The notes under the pieces were generated by a model. It saw only the letters and a program-made list of their open reading frames with translations, had not been told where the DNA came from and ran no database searches. Positions 8,131-16,409 of a stretch of 64,000 bases of DNA are shown here, piece after piece. The stretch lies in NCBI GenBank assembly GCA_947625375.1, contig CANQOC010000004.1:52971-116970 (forward strand), read 5' to 3'. The first letter of the stretch is position 1. Each line of letters starts with the position of its first letter. This DNA is from an uncultured Clostridia bacterium. Its GTDB lineage: Bacteria; Bacillota; Clostridia; Oscillospirales; Ruminococcaceae. The position numbers and the translations under genes are program-made.

Positions 8131-8238
8131 GGCGCAGCCGCGACCGCCGAAAGGCGGTCGGAACGAAATGAAGCAGGAAAACCGCTTGCGGGTTTTTCTG
8201 CTTCATTTCGTTTGCGCGCGAAGCACGCCGGCTGCGCC
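8131..8238. repeat. Cloverleaf repeat, copy C
   Basis: Perfect 9-bp outer stem GGCGCAGCC/GGCTGCGCC. The first side hairpin CGACCGCC-GAAA-GGCGGTCG has a GNRA-type loop. The central hairpin is 22 bp (8162-8212) with one G-T wobble. The third hairpin GCGCGC-GAA-GCACGC has one mismatch. Confidence 0.88.
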
Positions 8239-8442
8239 CGGGGCGGGGCGGCGCGGGAAGTCGGGACAGCGCACCGCAGTCACGCAAAAGTCCGGCTGAA
8301 GCGCTGTGCACGGGTCATCGCGGGGACGCCGGAACGCGCGGACAGTCCCCCGTCCTTGTTCGGAAAGCGCACGGTTTGGCGCTATCCCGAAAACTTTTAT
8401 CCCCCGTTCGTCAAACGGTCACATCTTCCATCATTTTATCTC

Positions 8443-8471
8443 TTGCAAAATGGGCGGATATGTGCTATCAT
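8443..8471 (+). promoter_or_regulatory. Promoter of lon-engB
   Basis: TTGCAA, a 17-base spacer and TATCAT, about 50 bases before the lon start. No CIRCE or CtsR-type heptamer operator was recognised nearby. Confidence 0.8.
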
Positions 8472-8522
8472 TGCAGCATAGAGTTTTTGACACAACAGTT
8501 TTATATAAAAGAGGTATTGGAT

Positions 8523-10922
8523 ATGTCCGAAAAATTCATCTATTTAACCCTGCCCTGCGTCGCAACGCGGGACGTTGTCGTACAGCCGGATATGGCAATC
8601 CGGTTCGATGTCTCGCGGGAGCGCTCCCTCAACGCCTTAAGAGAGGCGCTCGAGGGCGACAGGCACGTTTTTTTGGTCGCACAGCGTGACGTCAACGTCC
8701 AGGACCCGACCCAAGAGGACGTCTACCGCTTCGGGACCGTCTGTGAAGTAAAACAGGTGGTAAAAGGCTCTGACGGAATCTCGCGGGTGCGCGTCGACGG
8801 ACTTTATAAGGCGAAGCTGATTGACTTCTGCGTCGACAGCGAAAAAATCTCGGCGACCGTCCGCCCGCTCAAGACCTTCTCCCGCGACCACGCGAGCGAG
8901 GAGGAAATCAACGCGCTTATGAGAGCGGTAAAGGACGCCTTCTTCGCGTATACACAGGTCGTCCCGAGAATGCCCGACGAGCTTAAAAACGCCGCCGAGG
9001 GTTCAAAGACCCCCGAGGAGCTCTATCAGGTCCTTGCTTTCAACATCATCATGCCGGCGGAAAACCGTCAGCAGATTTTAGAGGCCCCCGCGCTCAGCGA
9101 CAAGCTTGCGGTGCTTCTTGCCGTGCTCTCGAAGGAGACGCAGATTCTCGCGCTCGAAAAGGACATTCACATGAAGGTCGGCGAGGCGATTGAACGCGGA
9201 CAGCGCGAATACTATCTCCGCGAGGAGATGAGGGTTATCCGCGAGGAGCTCGGCGAAGAGGAATATCCCGAGGACGAGAGCTATCAGTATCTCGAAAAAA
9301 TCGCGAAGCTGAATCTCCCGAAGGAGAGCGTCGAAAAGCTCGTCGAAGAGGCGAACAGAATGTCGAAGATGCCCTATGGCTCACAGGAAGCCGCGGTCAT
9401 CAGGAGCTATCTCGACACTGTCATCGAGCTGCCCTGGAACGTAAAAACCGAGGACAAAACCGACATCGCAAAGGTCGCGGCACAGCTTGACAAGGACCAC
9501 TACGGCATGAAAAAGGTCAAGGAGAGGATTCTCGAGCTTATCGCCGTCAGAAACCTCATTCCCGACGTCAAGGGTCAGATAATCTGTCTCGTCGGGCCTC
9601 CGGGCGTCGGAAAGACGTCTATCGGAAAGTCGATTGCAAAGGCGCTCGGCCGGAAGTATGCCCGCGTGTCGCTCGGCGGAATAAGGGACGAGTCGGACAT
9701 CAGGGGTCACAGAAAGACCTACATAGGCTCGATGCCGGGGCGGATTATCACCGCAATCAAACAGGCGGGGTCGCGGAACCCGATGATTCTTCTCGACGAA
9801 ATCGACAAGATGGCGAACGACTTCCGCGGCGACCCGTCGAGCGCGATGCTCGAGGTCCTCGACAGCGAGCAGAACAAGGAATTCAGGGACCACTATATCG
9901 AAATCCCGTTCGATTTGTCCGACGTCCTATTTGTGACGACGGCGAATACGCTCGACACAATCGCCCCTCCCCTCCTCGACAGAATGGACGTTATTGAGCT
10001 TCCGAGCTATACGAGGGAGGAGAAGTTTGAAATCGCAAAGAGGCACCTTGTGCCGAAGCAGCTTAAGGCGAACGGCCTCAACGGGAATATGCTCCGGTTC
10101 ACCGACGGCGGTCTTTACGAAATCATCGACTACTACACCCGCGAGGCCGGCGTGAGGACGCTTGAGCGCAGCATCGCGTCAATCTGCCGCAAGGCCGCGA
10201 AGGAAATCGTCTCGAAGGAGGCTCTTCGGGTCACGGTCACACAGGAGACCGTCGAAAAGTTCCTCGGAATAAGGAAATTCCTCGGCGACCTTAAGTCGGA
10301 TAAGCCGCAGGTCGGCGAGGTCAACGGCCTTGCGTGGACTTCTGTCGGCGGGACTCTTATGCCGCTCGAAGTCCTTTCGGTCGACGGAAAGGGCGCGGTC
10401 GAGCTGACCGGTTCGCTCGGAGACGTTATGAAAGAGAGCGCGAGGATTGCGGTCAGCTATGCCCGCAGCGTCGCCGAAAAATACGGCATCGACAAGGACT
10501 TTTACACCAAAAAGGACATTCACATTCACGCTCCCGAGGGCGCCGTCCCGAAGGACGGACCGTCGGCGGGAGTCACTCTTGCGACCGGAATCATCTCCGA
10601 GCTTTCGGGGATACCTGTCCGCTCGGACGTCGCCATGACCGGCGAAATCACCCTTCGGGGAAAGATCCTCGCAATCGGCGGTCTTCGCGAGAAGACTATG
10701 GCGGCATATAAGGCCGGAATAAAGACGGTCGTCATTCCGAAGGCGAACAAGCCGGACCTCGAGGAAGTCGACGAAAAGGTCAAGGAGTCGGTCGAATTCG
10801 TGTTCGCCGAAACGGTCGAGGACGTCCTCGGCGTCGCCCTGACCCGCCCCGAGTCACAGAAAGCGGTCATCCCGCCGCCGCAGTTCAAGAAGACGGGAAG
10901 CGGAATCGGAGCGCGAAGCTGA
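8523..10922 (+). CDS. lon: ATP-dependent Lon protease
   Basis: A 799-residue cytosolic AAA+ serine protease that degrades misfolded and regulatory proteins. Order: N-terminal substrate-binding LAN domain (about 1-200), coiled-coil region, AAA+ module with Walker A G358-P-P-G-V-G-K364-T and Walker B ILLDEID, and a C-terminal protease domain with catalytic S681 (PKDGPSAG) and K724 (GGLREKT). The serine-lysine spacing of 43 residues matches the family. An in-frame extension of 49 codons exists upstream, but the ATG at 8523 follows AGAGGT and aligns with the normal Lon start. The stop codon overlaps the engB start, a gene order known from Bacillus. Confidence 0.97.
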   Translation: MSEKFIYLTLPCVATRDVVVQPDMAIRFDVSRERSLNALREALEGDRHVFLVAQRDVNVQDPTQEDVYRFGTVCEVKQVVKGSDGISRVRVDGLYKAKLIDFCVDSEKISATVRPLKTFSRDHASEEEINALMRAVKDAFFAYTQVVPRMPDELKNAAEGSKTPEELYQVLAFNIIMPAENRQQILEAPALSDKLAVLLAVLSKETQILALEKDIHMKVGEAIERGQREYYLREEMRVIREELGEEEYPEDESYQYLEKIAKLNLPKESVEKLVEEANRMSKMPYGSQEAAVIRSYLDTVIELPWNVKTEDKTDIAKVAAQLDKDHYGMKKVKERILELIAVRNLIPDVKGQIICLVGPPGVGKTSIGKSIAKALGRKYARVSLGGIRDESDIRGHRKTYIGSMPGRIITAIKQAGSRNPMILLDEIDKMANDFRGDPSSAMLEVLDSEQNKEFRDHYIEIPFDLSDVLFVTTANTLDTIAPPLLDRMDVIELPSYTREEKFEIAKRHLVPKQLKANGLNGNMLRFTDGGLYEIIDYYTREAGVRTLERSIASICRKAAKEIVSKEALRVTVTQETVEKFLGIRKFLGDLKSDKPQVGEVNGLAWTSVGGTLMPLEVLSVDGKGAVELTGSLGDVMKESARIAVSYARSVAEKYGIDKDFYTKKDIHIHAPEGAVPKDGPSAGVTLATGIISELSGIPVRSDVAMTGEITLRGKILAIGGLREKTMAAYKAGIKTVVIPKANKPDLEEVDEKVKESVEFVFAETVEDVLGVALTRPESQKAVIPPPQFKKTGSGIGARS

Positions 10923-11515
10923 TGGACTTCCGCAATGCTAAATTCAGGGCGTCATACGGCACATTCAGACAGATTCCGCCCTCCGACGGCATCGAAATCG
11001 CCTTTTCCGGACGCTCGAACGTCGGGAAGTCGTCGCTTATAAACCGCATTTTTGGGCGGAAAAACCTCGCGCGGGTCAGCTCGCAGCCCGGCAAGACCGC
11101 GACCATCAACTTTTACGAGCTTGAAAACATAAGGTTCGCCGACCTCCCGGGTTACGGCTATGCAAAGGTCTCGAAGAGCGAAAAAGAGCGCTGGAGCGGC
11201 CTTATCGGCGGTTATCTCTCGGACGGTAGGCGGGACCTCGAGCTGATTTTTCAGCTTGTTGACATGAGGCACCCGCCGTCTGCCGACGACATCGCGATGA
11301 TTAACTATCTTATCGACAGCGAGCTGCCGTTCGTGGTGGTGCTCACTAAGGCGGACAAGCTAAACCGCACAGAACGCGCCGCGCGGCTTGAGGCGCTCAG
11401 GACCGAGCTCCCCTGTTACGACCAGCTTACGGTCGTGCCCTTCTCCGCCGTGACCGACGAGGGGGTGGAGGAGATAAGAGGAATCGTGCGGGAAATTGCC
11501 GGGGAAGAGTATTAA
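10922..11515 (+). CDS. engB: Ribosome biogenesis GTPase EngB/YsxC
   Basis: A 197-residue circularly unpermuted TRAFAC GTPase needed for late assembly of the large ribosomal subunit. G1 is G30-R-S-N-V-G-K-S, G3 is DLPGYGYAKV and G4 is TKADK, all intact. It overlaps the lon stop codon (TGATG), so translation is probably coupled. Length and the N-terminal conserved segment (FSGRSNVGKSSLIN) are typical. Both genes run from the promoter upstream of lon. Confidence 0.96.
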   Translation: MDFRNAKFRASYGTFRQIPPSDGIEIAFSGRSNVGKSSLINRIFGRKNLARVSSQPGKTATINFYELENIRFADLPGYGYAKVSKSEKERWSGLIGGYLSDGRRDLELIFQLVDMRHPPSADDIAMINYLIDSELPFVVVLTKADKLNRTERAARLEALRTELPCYDQLTVVPFSAVTDEGVEEIRGIVREIAGEEY

Positions 11516-11518
11516 GGA

Positions 11519-11552
11519 CTTCTGTCATCTGACTTCTGAATTCTGACAATCT
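11519..11552. repeat. Short degenerate 7-bp tract
   Basis: Reads CTTCTG-TCATCTGA-CTTCTGAATTCTGA, the complement of the TCAGAAG units seen in larger tracts elsewhere. It sits in the 56-base gap between engB and the M48 gene. Confidence 0.55.
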
Positions 11553-11571
11553 ATTAGGGACGGTGTTTTTT

Positions 11572-12798
11572 ATGAACTTTAAGGTGCTGGGAATTGTGCT
11601 CTATGCGGTCAGCTTTTTGTATACCCTGTTTTTGCAGGCGGTGAGCTACCGGTCGAAGAACAACCCGATTCCCGAAAATGTGCGGGACATCTATGATGCC
11701 GAGAGCTATAAAAAGTGGCAGGATTATCACCGCGAGACCGCGCTGACTGACCTTGTGTCGTCAGTGGTCGGGTTTGTCATCTACCTGCTGCTCTTTGTTT
11801 TTGACATTCTCCCGGCGTTCGACGTCGGCGGGAACCTCTATCTCTCGGCGGCGTGCGTGCTCATCTTTGTGCTGACGCTCGACTCGGTGATGGGCGCGGT
11901 CTTCTCATATGTATACTCGATGAAGATTGACGAAAAGTACGGTTTCAACCGCATGACCATGAAGACCTTTATCGCCGATAAAATAAAGGGCTGGCTGATT
12001 CAGCTTGTAATCATGATTGCGCTCGATTGGCTGTTTATCCTGCTTTATGAAAGCATGGGTGATATGATTCTCCTGCTTTTCTCCTGCGTTATGATTGCCG
12101 TTGTCTTCGCAATCATCTTTCTTTCCCCTTATTTTTCAAAAATCTTTAACAAATTCACACCTCTTGAGGACGGCGAGCTTCGTGACAAGCTTACCGCGCT
12201 TTTGGAGAAAAACGGGTATAAGGTCCGCGAGATTCAGGTCATGGACGCTTCAAAGAGGTCGTCGCGCTCGAACGCCTATTTTGCCGGACTCGGGCGGTCG
12301 AAGACAATAGTGCTCTACGACACGCTTATCGAGTCGATGACCCCGGACGAAATCACCGCGGTCTTTGCGCACGAGCTCGGGCACGGTCTTCACAAGGACA
12401 CCTTTAAAAACAGCTTTATCGCGATTTTGCAGATGGTCACGATTGTCCTTCTGGCGTGGCTGACCGTCCGCACCGAGGCGATTTACCCCGATTTCGGCTT
12501 TGAGGGGCGCAACTACGGATTTGCGCTTGTGCTGGTCATGGTCATCGAGATGCCGGTTCTGCTGCCGCTGTTCTCGCTTATCGCGAGCGCGCTTTCGCGC
12601 AGGGCGGAGTACCGTGCCGACCGCCACGCGGTGAATGAAGGCTATGGCAGAGAGCTTGTCTCGGGCCTCAAAAAGCTTGCAAAGGACAACCTCTCCGACC
12701 TCTCCCCCTCCCCGATTGAGGTCGCCCTCACCTACTCCCACCCGCCGCTGTCGAAGAGAATCGAGGCGATTGAGAGGGAGATGGGGGAGAAGGAATAG
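11572..12798 (+). CDS. M48-family membrane zinc endopeptidase (Ste24/CAAX protease-like)
   Basis: A 408-residue polytopic membrane protease related to Ste24. Four hydrophobic segments occupy about 1-190, then a catalytic domain with H267-E-L-G-H271 binds zinc; a downstream conserved region (SRRAEYRADRHA) supplies the third ligand glutamate. Two further hydrophobic segments lie between them. The family acts on membrane or exported proteins in quality control; the substrate here is unknown. An in-frame GTG at 11563 sits nearer to AGGGA, so the protein may be three residues longer. A terminator follows. Confidence 0.92.
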   Translation: MNFKVLGIVLYAVSFLYTLFLQAVSYRSKNNPIPENVRDIYDAESYKKWQDYHRETALTDLVSSVVGFVIYLLLFVFDILPAFDVGGNLYLSAACVLIFVLTLDSVMGAVFSYVYSMKIDEKYGFNRMTMKTFIADKIKGWLIQLVIMIALDWLFILLYESMGDMILLLFSCVMIAVVFAIIFLSPYFSKIFNKFTPLEDGELRDKLTALLEKNGYKVREIQVMDASKRSSRSNAYFAGLGRSKTIVLYDTLIESMTPDEITAVFAHELGHGLHKDTFKNSFIAILQMVTIVLLAWLTVRTEAIYPDFGFEGRNYGFALVLVMVIEMPVLLPLFSLIASALSRRAEYRADRHAVNEGYGRELVSGLKKLAKDNLSDLSPSPIEVALTYSHPPLSKRIEAIEREMGEKE

Positions 12799-12827
12799 GG
12801 AAAATAATTTTGAGGATGAGATTAGAG

Positions 12828-12853
12828 GCCCCCGGTTAGACGGGGGCTTTGTT
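12828..12853 (+). terminator. Terminator after M48 protease
   Basis: GCCCCCG-gttaga-CGGGGGC followed by TTTGTT on the plus strand. Confidence 0.75.
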
Positions 12854-12867
12854 ATGCTATGGCACAT

Positions 12868-12904
12868 AAAAATCCCCCGCCGTCAATACGACAGCGGGGT
12901 TTTG
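12868..12904 (-). terminator. Terminator of the acyltransferase/GT8 operon
   Basis: Minus-strand CCCCGC...GCGGGG stem with an inner TGTCGTATTGACG arm, followed by ATTTTT. It is also plausible in the plus direction (GTTTTG). Confidence 0.8.
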
Positions 12905-12910
12905 CCTGAT

Positions 12911-14674
12911 TTATTCCTCCGTAGTGTACCTCAGCGGGATATGGTACTCGTTTTCATAAATCTCCTTCCAGACGCGGGAGTTTTCGTCCATCATCTTGCG
13001 GATTTTCTCGTTTTTGCTGAGCGAGTTGTCGGGGTAAATCGGCTCGGAAATGTGTATCGTGTACTCCTGTACAAAAAAGCCGTCGTCGCCCATGATGTGC
13101 GAGTCCTTCATCGTTATGAAACAGGGCAGCACCGGCACGTTGTTCCTCGCCGCAAACATATACGCCCCCGTCTTTAATGGCTTCGGCTTGCGGTAGTTCC
13201 ACCACATGCTCTGCTCGGGATAGACGAGCACAAAGTTGCCGTCCTGCAAGAGCTTGTCCGTCGCGTCCATGAATTTTTTCATCGTCCTTAAATTCGACGA
13301 CAGCGGCAGAGTGTTGCAGTGGCGCATCAAAAAGCCGTAAAATCCCGGGAAAGCCGTATAGTTTCCCTCTCTAATGACGCGGTAGAAGGTCCTCTCGGGC
13401 TGCTCCGCCGCTTCGTATGCAAGCTGAATCGCAAAGCTGTCATAAGGATTGAAGTGGTTACAGGTTATGACCGCGCCGCTGCGGAGGTTCTTGAAGTTTT
13501 CAATCCCCTTCATTTCCTTGATGATAAGCTGCTTTTCCTCTATGAGATTGTTGACGAACCTGCGCGCAATCATAAACGCAAATCTCGTCTTAAGGCGGTC
13601 CGAAATGCTCTTGTGGATATAGTCGATTTCGTCCGGCATGAGCGTTCTTCCGGGCGGGTCCTGCTCGACGTCGACGTCGAATTTCCCCTCGCGCTCGTAC
13701 TGCTCGATTTTCTTGATGACCTCGACGCGGTCCTTCGCGCGCTTGAATTTGTTCATCTGATTGAGGAAGTTGTCCTCGCGGTTGGTTTCGTCAATCGCGG
13801 TCTGCATAAGCCTGTCGCATGACTCCCTGTCCCTCTGCCGCTCCTCGTCGGTATAGGCGTTGAGCTCGGCGAGAATCATGTCATACACCTTTGTCTCCTT
13901 CGCATAGCTCCAGAAGATGTCGGCGTACGGGCAGTCGGCATAGTGCCAAGGCTTGTTGGTCATGATATAGTGGATAATCTTCGCCTCTTTAATCGGATAG
14001 CCGAGCTCGCCGAAGATTTCGGTGTTCCAGCGCTGGTCGAGCCAGAAAACGTGGTCCTTGCAGATGAGGTTAAGATAATCCTCGTCCTGTGTGACGACGA
14101 AGTTATACATATGAAGATATTCGATAAACTTATCGAGCACAAACCTTATTCTGAACCTGTCGCAGTTGATGACGAGCATTCCCGCGTTGAAGAAATTATA
14201 TCTCGGGACGCCGACGACCTTTTCGACATATGTGCCATAGACGTTCTCCTGAAGCATCGCCTGCTCGTGGCATGCGCCGACATAAGCGTCGTCGATGTTG
14301 ATTCGGTAAAGCTCGCTGATGTCGCCCTGTACAACGGTGTCGCTGTCGATATAAATCGCCTTGTCGTATTCGGGGTACATTTCGGCGATAAAGAGGCGGT
14401 AATAGGTCGTCTTTGAATAATAGTCGCGAAGCGGGAGCTTGTCCGAAATCGAGACAAGGTATTCGGTGACGTCGTCGAAGGATATCTCGAAACAGTCGTT
14501 CTGCATTTCGAGCACCCTCTCCTTCATCGCGTCGGATATTCCGGTGTGAAGGATATGGACGTGATACTTAAACTCCTTAGAGGCGTTTTTTTGCATCGAG
14601 TGAAGCGAGACGATTGTGTATTTTACGAAGTTATCGTCGCAGGCATAAAAAATCTGAATCGGCCGGTTGTTCAT
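12911..14674 (-). CDS. GT8 glycosyltransferase fused to PlsC-like acyltransferase
   Basis: A 587-residue two-domain enzyme. Residues 1-270 are a family-8 glycosyltransferase with the nucleotide-sugar/metal motif D110-S-D112 and the late HYIMTNKPWHY region. A charged, probably helical linker (270-390) leads to a PlsC-type acyltransferase domain with N406-H407-x4-D412 and a PEGxR-equivalent reading Y-P-E-Q (485-488). No membrane segment is evident; the acyltransferase part probably sits on the inner membrane face. The fusion suggests one protein glycosylates and acylates the same lipid or glycan. It overlaps the upstream GT8 gene by 4 bases and ends the operon. Both domains are firm; the product is unknown. 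Confidence 0.88.
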   Translation of the reverse strand: MNNRPIQIFYACDDNFVKYTIVSLHSMQKNASKEFKYHVHILHTGISDAMKERVLEMQNDCFEISFDDVTEYLVSISDKLPLRDYYSKTTYYRLFIAEMYPEYDKAIYIDSDTVVQGDISELYRINIDDAYVGACHEQAMLQENVYGTYVEKVVGVPRYNFFNAGMLVINCDRFRIRFVLDKFIEYLHMYNFVVTQDEDYLNLICKDHVFWLDQRWNTEIFGELGYPIKEAKIIHYIMTNKPWHYADCPYADIFWSYAKETKVYDMILAELNAYTDEERQRDRESCDRLMQTAIDETNREDNFLNQMNKFKRAKDRVEVIKKIEQYEREGKFDVDVEQDPPGRTLMPDEIDYIHKSISDRLKTRFAFMIARRFVNNLIEEKQLIIKEMKGIENFKNLRSGAVITCNHFNPYDSFAIQLAYEAAEQPERTFYRVIREGNYTAFPGFYGFLMRHCNTLPLSSNLRTMKKFMDATDKLLQDGNFVLVYPEQSMWWNYRKPKPLKTGAYMFAARNNVPVLPCFITMKDSHIMGDDGFFVQEYTIHISEPIYPDNSLSKNEKIRKMMDENSRVWKEIYENEYHIPLRYTTEE

Positions 14675-15510
14675 TTTTCGGTATTTCCTCTCTTGAATTT
14701 TTCGGAAAGATAGATATATTCATAAAGAATATCGTCGAAGCAGTAGTACCCGAAGACCTTGTGCACCCTGCTCACCTGCCACTGCTTGATGTTATCGGTG
14801 TGCGGATAAGGGAGCCAGAAGAGGCGCTTTGAAAAGTGCCTCACGACGGTGTGCTTATGCAAAAACTTCTGGTCATTGAAGCGCTGGGGCAGGAGCTTTT
14901 TTCGCGTCGTCGAGCGGATAATCGCGCTTTGGTCGGCAAAGGTAAGCTTTTTTGCCCTGATGAGTCCCCTCGCCTTTTCGAGCAGCCGCGTTTCGCGCAT
15001 ATACTTCATATTGAAGAGCAGCACCCCGGCGTTGATATACCGCGGGTTGATGAGATATTTTCCGTAGTGGTCGTTCGCCGCGGCGTATTCATATCCGTCG
15101 ATGTCGATATCGTACAGCAAGTGTATATCCCGGTTAAATAAAATGTCGGCGTCGAGGTATAAAAGCCGGTCGGGGATTCCGTCGATTTCGTCGGCAAAGA
15201 GGCGGATAAGCGTATAGGGCGAGCAATATGCCCCCTCGTTCGGACAGCCGGAGAATTCTCTTATGTAAAAGTCGGTGACGTCGACAAGCCTGACCCTGTT
15301 CTCGGGGTTATATTCCTTTATGACGCCGTCGAAAAACCGAATCTGCCGCTCGGTAATCGGGGTGTAGCCGCTGCCGAGGTGCGAGACGTCCATCGTGAAG
15401 ATATAAAACGAGAACGGCTCGGCGGAGGCGCTCCTCTTGAAGATTGACAGAGCGCAGGTGAGTATTCCGTCGAAAACGCCGCTGTTGCCGCAGAATAAAA
15501 TATTAACCAT
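14671..15510 (-). CDS. Family-8 glycosyltransferase
   Basis: A 279-residue GT-A-fold retaining glycosyltransferase of family 8 (LgtC/galactosyl- or glucosyltransferase relatives). The start MVNILFCGNSGVFDGILTCALSIF is the usual first strand. The catalytic metal motif is D120-A-D122 in LLYLDADILFN, and the C-terminal part keeps an HKHTVVRHFSKRLFW segment expected to supply the last metal ligand. It lies between an acyltransferase gene (8-base overlap) and the GT8::PlsC fusion (4-base overlap), so the three are almost certainly made together. Sugar donor and acceptor cannot be predicted. Confidence 0.9.
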   Translation of the reverse strand: MVNILFCGNSGVFDGILTCALSIFKRSASAEPFSFYIFTMDVSHLGSGYTPITERQIRFFDGVIKEYNPENRVRLVDVTDFYIREFSGCPNEGAYCSPYTLIRLFADEIDGIPDRLLYLDADILFNRDIHLLYDIDIDGYEYAAANDHYGKYLINPRYINAGVLLFNMKYMRETRLLEKARGLIRAKKLTFADQSAIIRSTTRKKLLPQRFNDQKFLHKHTVVRHFSKRLFWLPYPHTDNIKQWQVSRVHKVFGYYCFDDILYEYIYLSEKFKRGNTEK

Positions 15511-16288
15511 CTTTTTCCTCTGACCTTATATACTTTATCATCTCGACATCGGAATTCTTCGCCCGCTCGCACATGCGCTCATAGACGCGGTTGCGGAGGT
15601 CGGTCTTCCGCTCGTGCGGCGAAAGGCTTTCGTCGGCGAAAAACGGCCCGTCGACATATGTCACTATCCGCGGCTTTTTGCCGTGCCGCCGCTTTTGATA
15701 GGTGTTGGTGAAGCAGAATACCGGCGTATTGAGCTTTACGGGATATTGAAAAGAGACGTCTTTAAAAGGGCGGATTTTGGTGTAATACGGCCAGATATGC
15801 GCCTCGGGATATACCGTTATCGCGCACCCCTGCGACACCCGCGCCGCGATTGCGTTCAGAAAATTGCGGTATGCCTCTTTTCCGTCGGGGAGAGGAAGCG
15901 CGCCGAGCGACGGGGTTATCCTCCCCAAAATCGGCATCGAGACGTTGTTCGGGTGGACGATTACATAGACGCTCTTTTTAATGTTCAGCATACTCGGAAT
16001 GAGCGCGTCACAGATGTCGTGAGTGTGATTGCCGTAGATAAAATAGGCCTTTTTCCCGAAAGGCTTAAGGACCTCGCCGCCGATGATTTTGTGGTGAAAC
16101 GCCGCCCTTGTGTACAGCAGGGCGAGCGGCTTCGCGACGATGTCGTACCAAAAAACGCGGGTGAATTTCTTGAACGGGGTGTTATAGACATAGCGGTAGT
16201 CGGCGCCGATTTTCTTCGGCGTAATCTGTGCGACCGAGAACTCGTCGTTAAGCTCGTCGCTGTAATAAATCACCTTTCGCTTGTCCAT
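15503..16288 (-). CDS. PlsC-like acyltransferase
   Basis: A 261-residue member of the glycerophospholipid acyltransferase superfamily, first gene of the three-gene operon. The catalytic block reads Y-G-N87-H88-T-H-D-I-C-D94, giving five instead of four residues between H88 and D94, a departure from canonical HX4D. The PEGxR-like block is YPEAHIWPY, with an acyl-acceptor region ALPLPDG. A hydrophobic stretch around residues 45-65 may be a membrane anchor. It is likely to transfer an acyl chain to a glycolipid or glycerol-phosphate acceptor on the inner leaflet. Fold confidence is good; the exact reaction is unknown. Confidence 0.83.
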   Translation of the reverse strand: MDKRKVIYYSDELNDEFSVAQITPKKIGADYRYVYNTPFKKFTRVFWYDIVAKPLALLYTRAAFHHKIIGGEVLKPFGKKAYFIYGNHTHDICDALIPSMLNIKKSVYVIVHPNNVSMPILGRITPSLGALPLPDGKEAYRNFLNAIAARVSQGCAITVYPEAHIWPYYTKIRPFKDVSFQYPVKLNTPVFCFTNTYQKRRHGKKPRIVTYVDGPFFADESLSPHERKTDLRNRVYERMCERAKNSDVEMIKYIRSEEKDG

Positions 16289-16320
16289 CGCTTCGCCCTC
16301 TTCGGCAGTATATCATTTTG

Positions 16321-16349
16321 ATTATATCACATATTAAACATAATTGCAA
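16321..16349 (-). promoter_or_regulatory. Promoter of acyltransferase/GT8 operon
   Basis: TTGCAA, a 17-base spacer and TATAAT on the minus strand, about 33 bases before the start codon. Confidence 0.88.
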
Positions 16350-16373
16350 TAATTTTTTGTAATTGATTTGTTG

Positions 16374-16400
16374 ATAAAAAAAGAGCGGAAATCCCGCTCT
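16374..16400 (-). terminator. Terminator after HxxxD acyltransferase gene
   Basis: AGAGCGG-gattt-CCGCTCT followed by at least seven Ts on the minus strand. It separates this gene from the downstream operon, which has its own promoter. Confidence 0.92.
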
Positions 16401-16409
16401 AATTTTATA

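Noticed and set aside
12911..14674. GT8::PlsC as an assembly frameshift fusion
   Set aside because: The reading frame crosses a 120-residue charged linker without stop or shift, and no internal start with ribosome-binding site was seen at the acyltransferase part.
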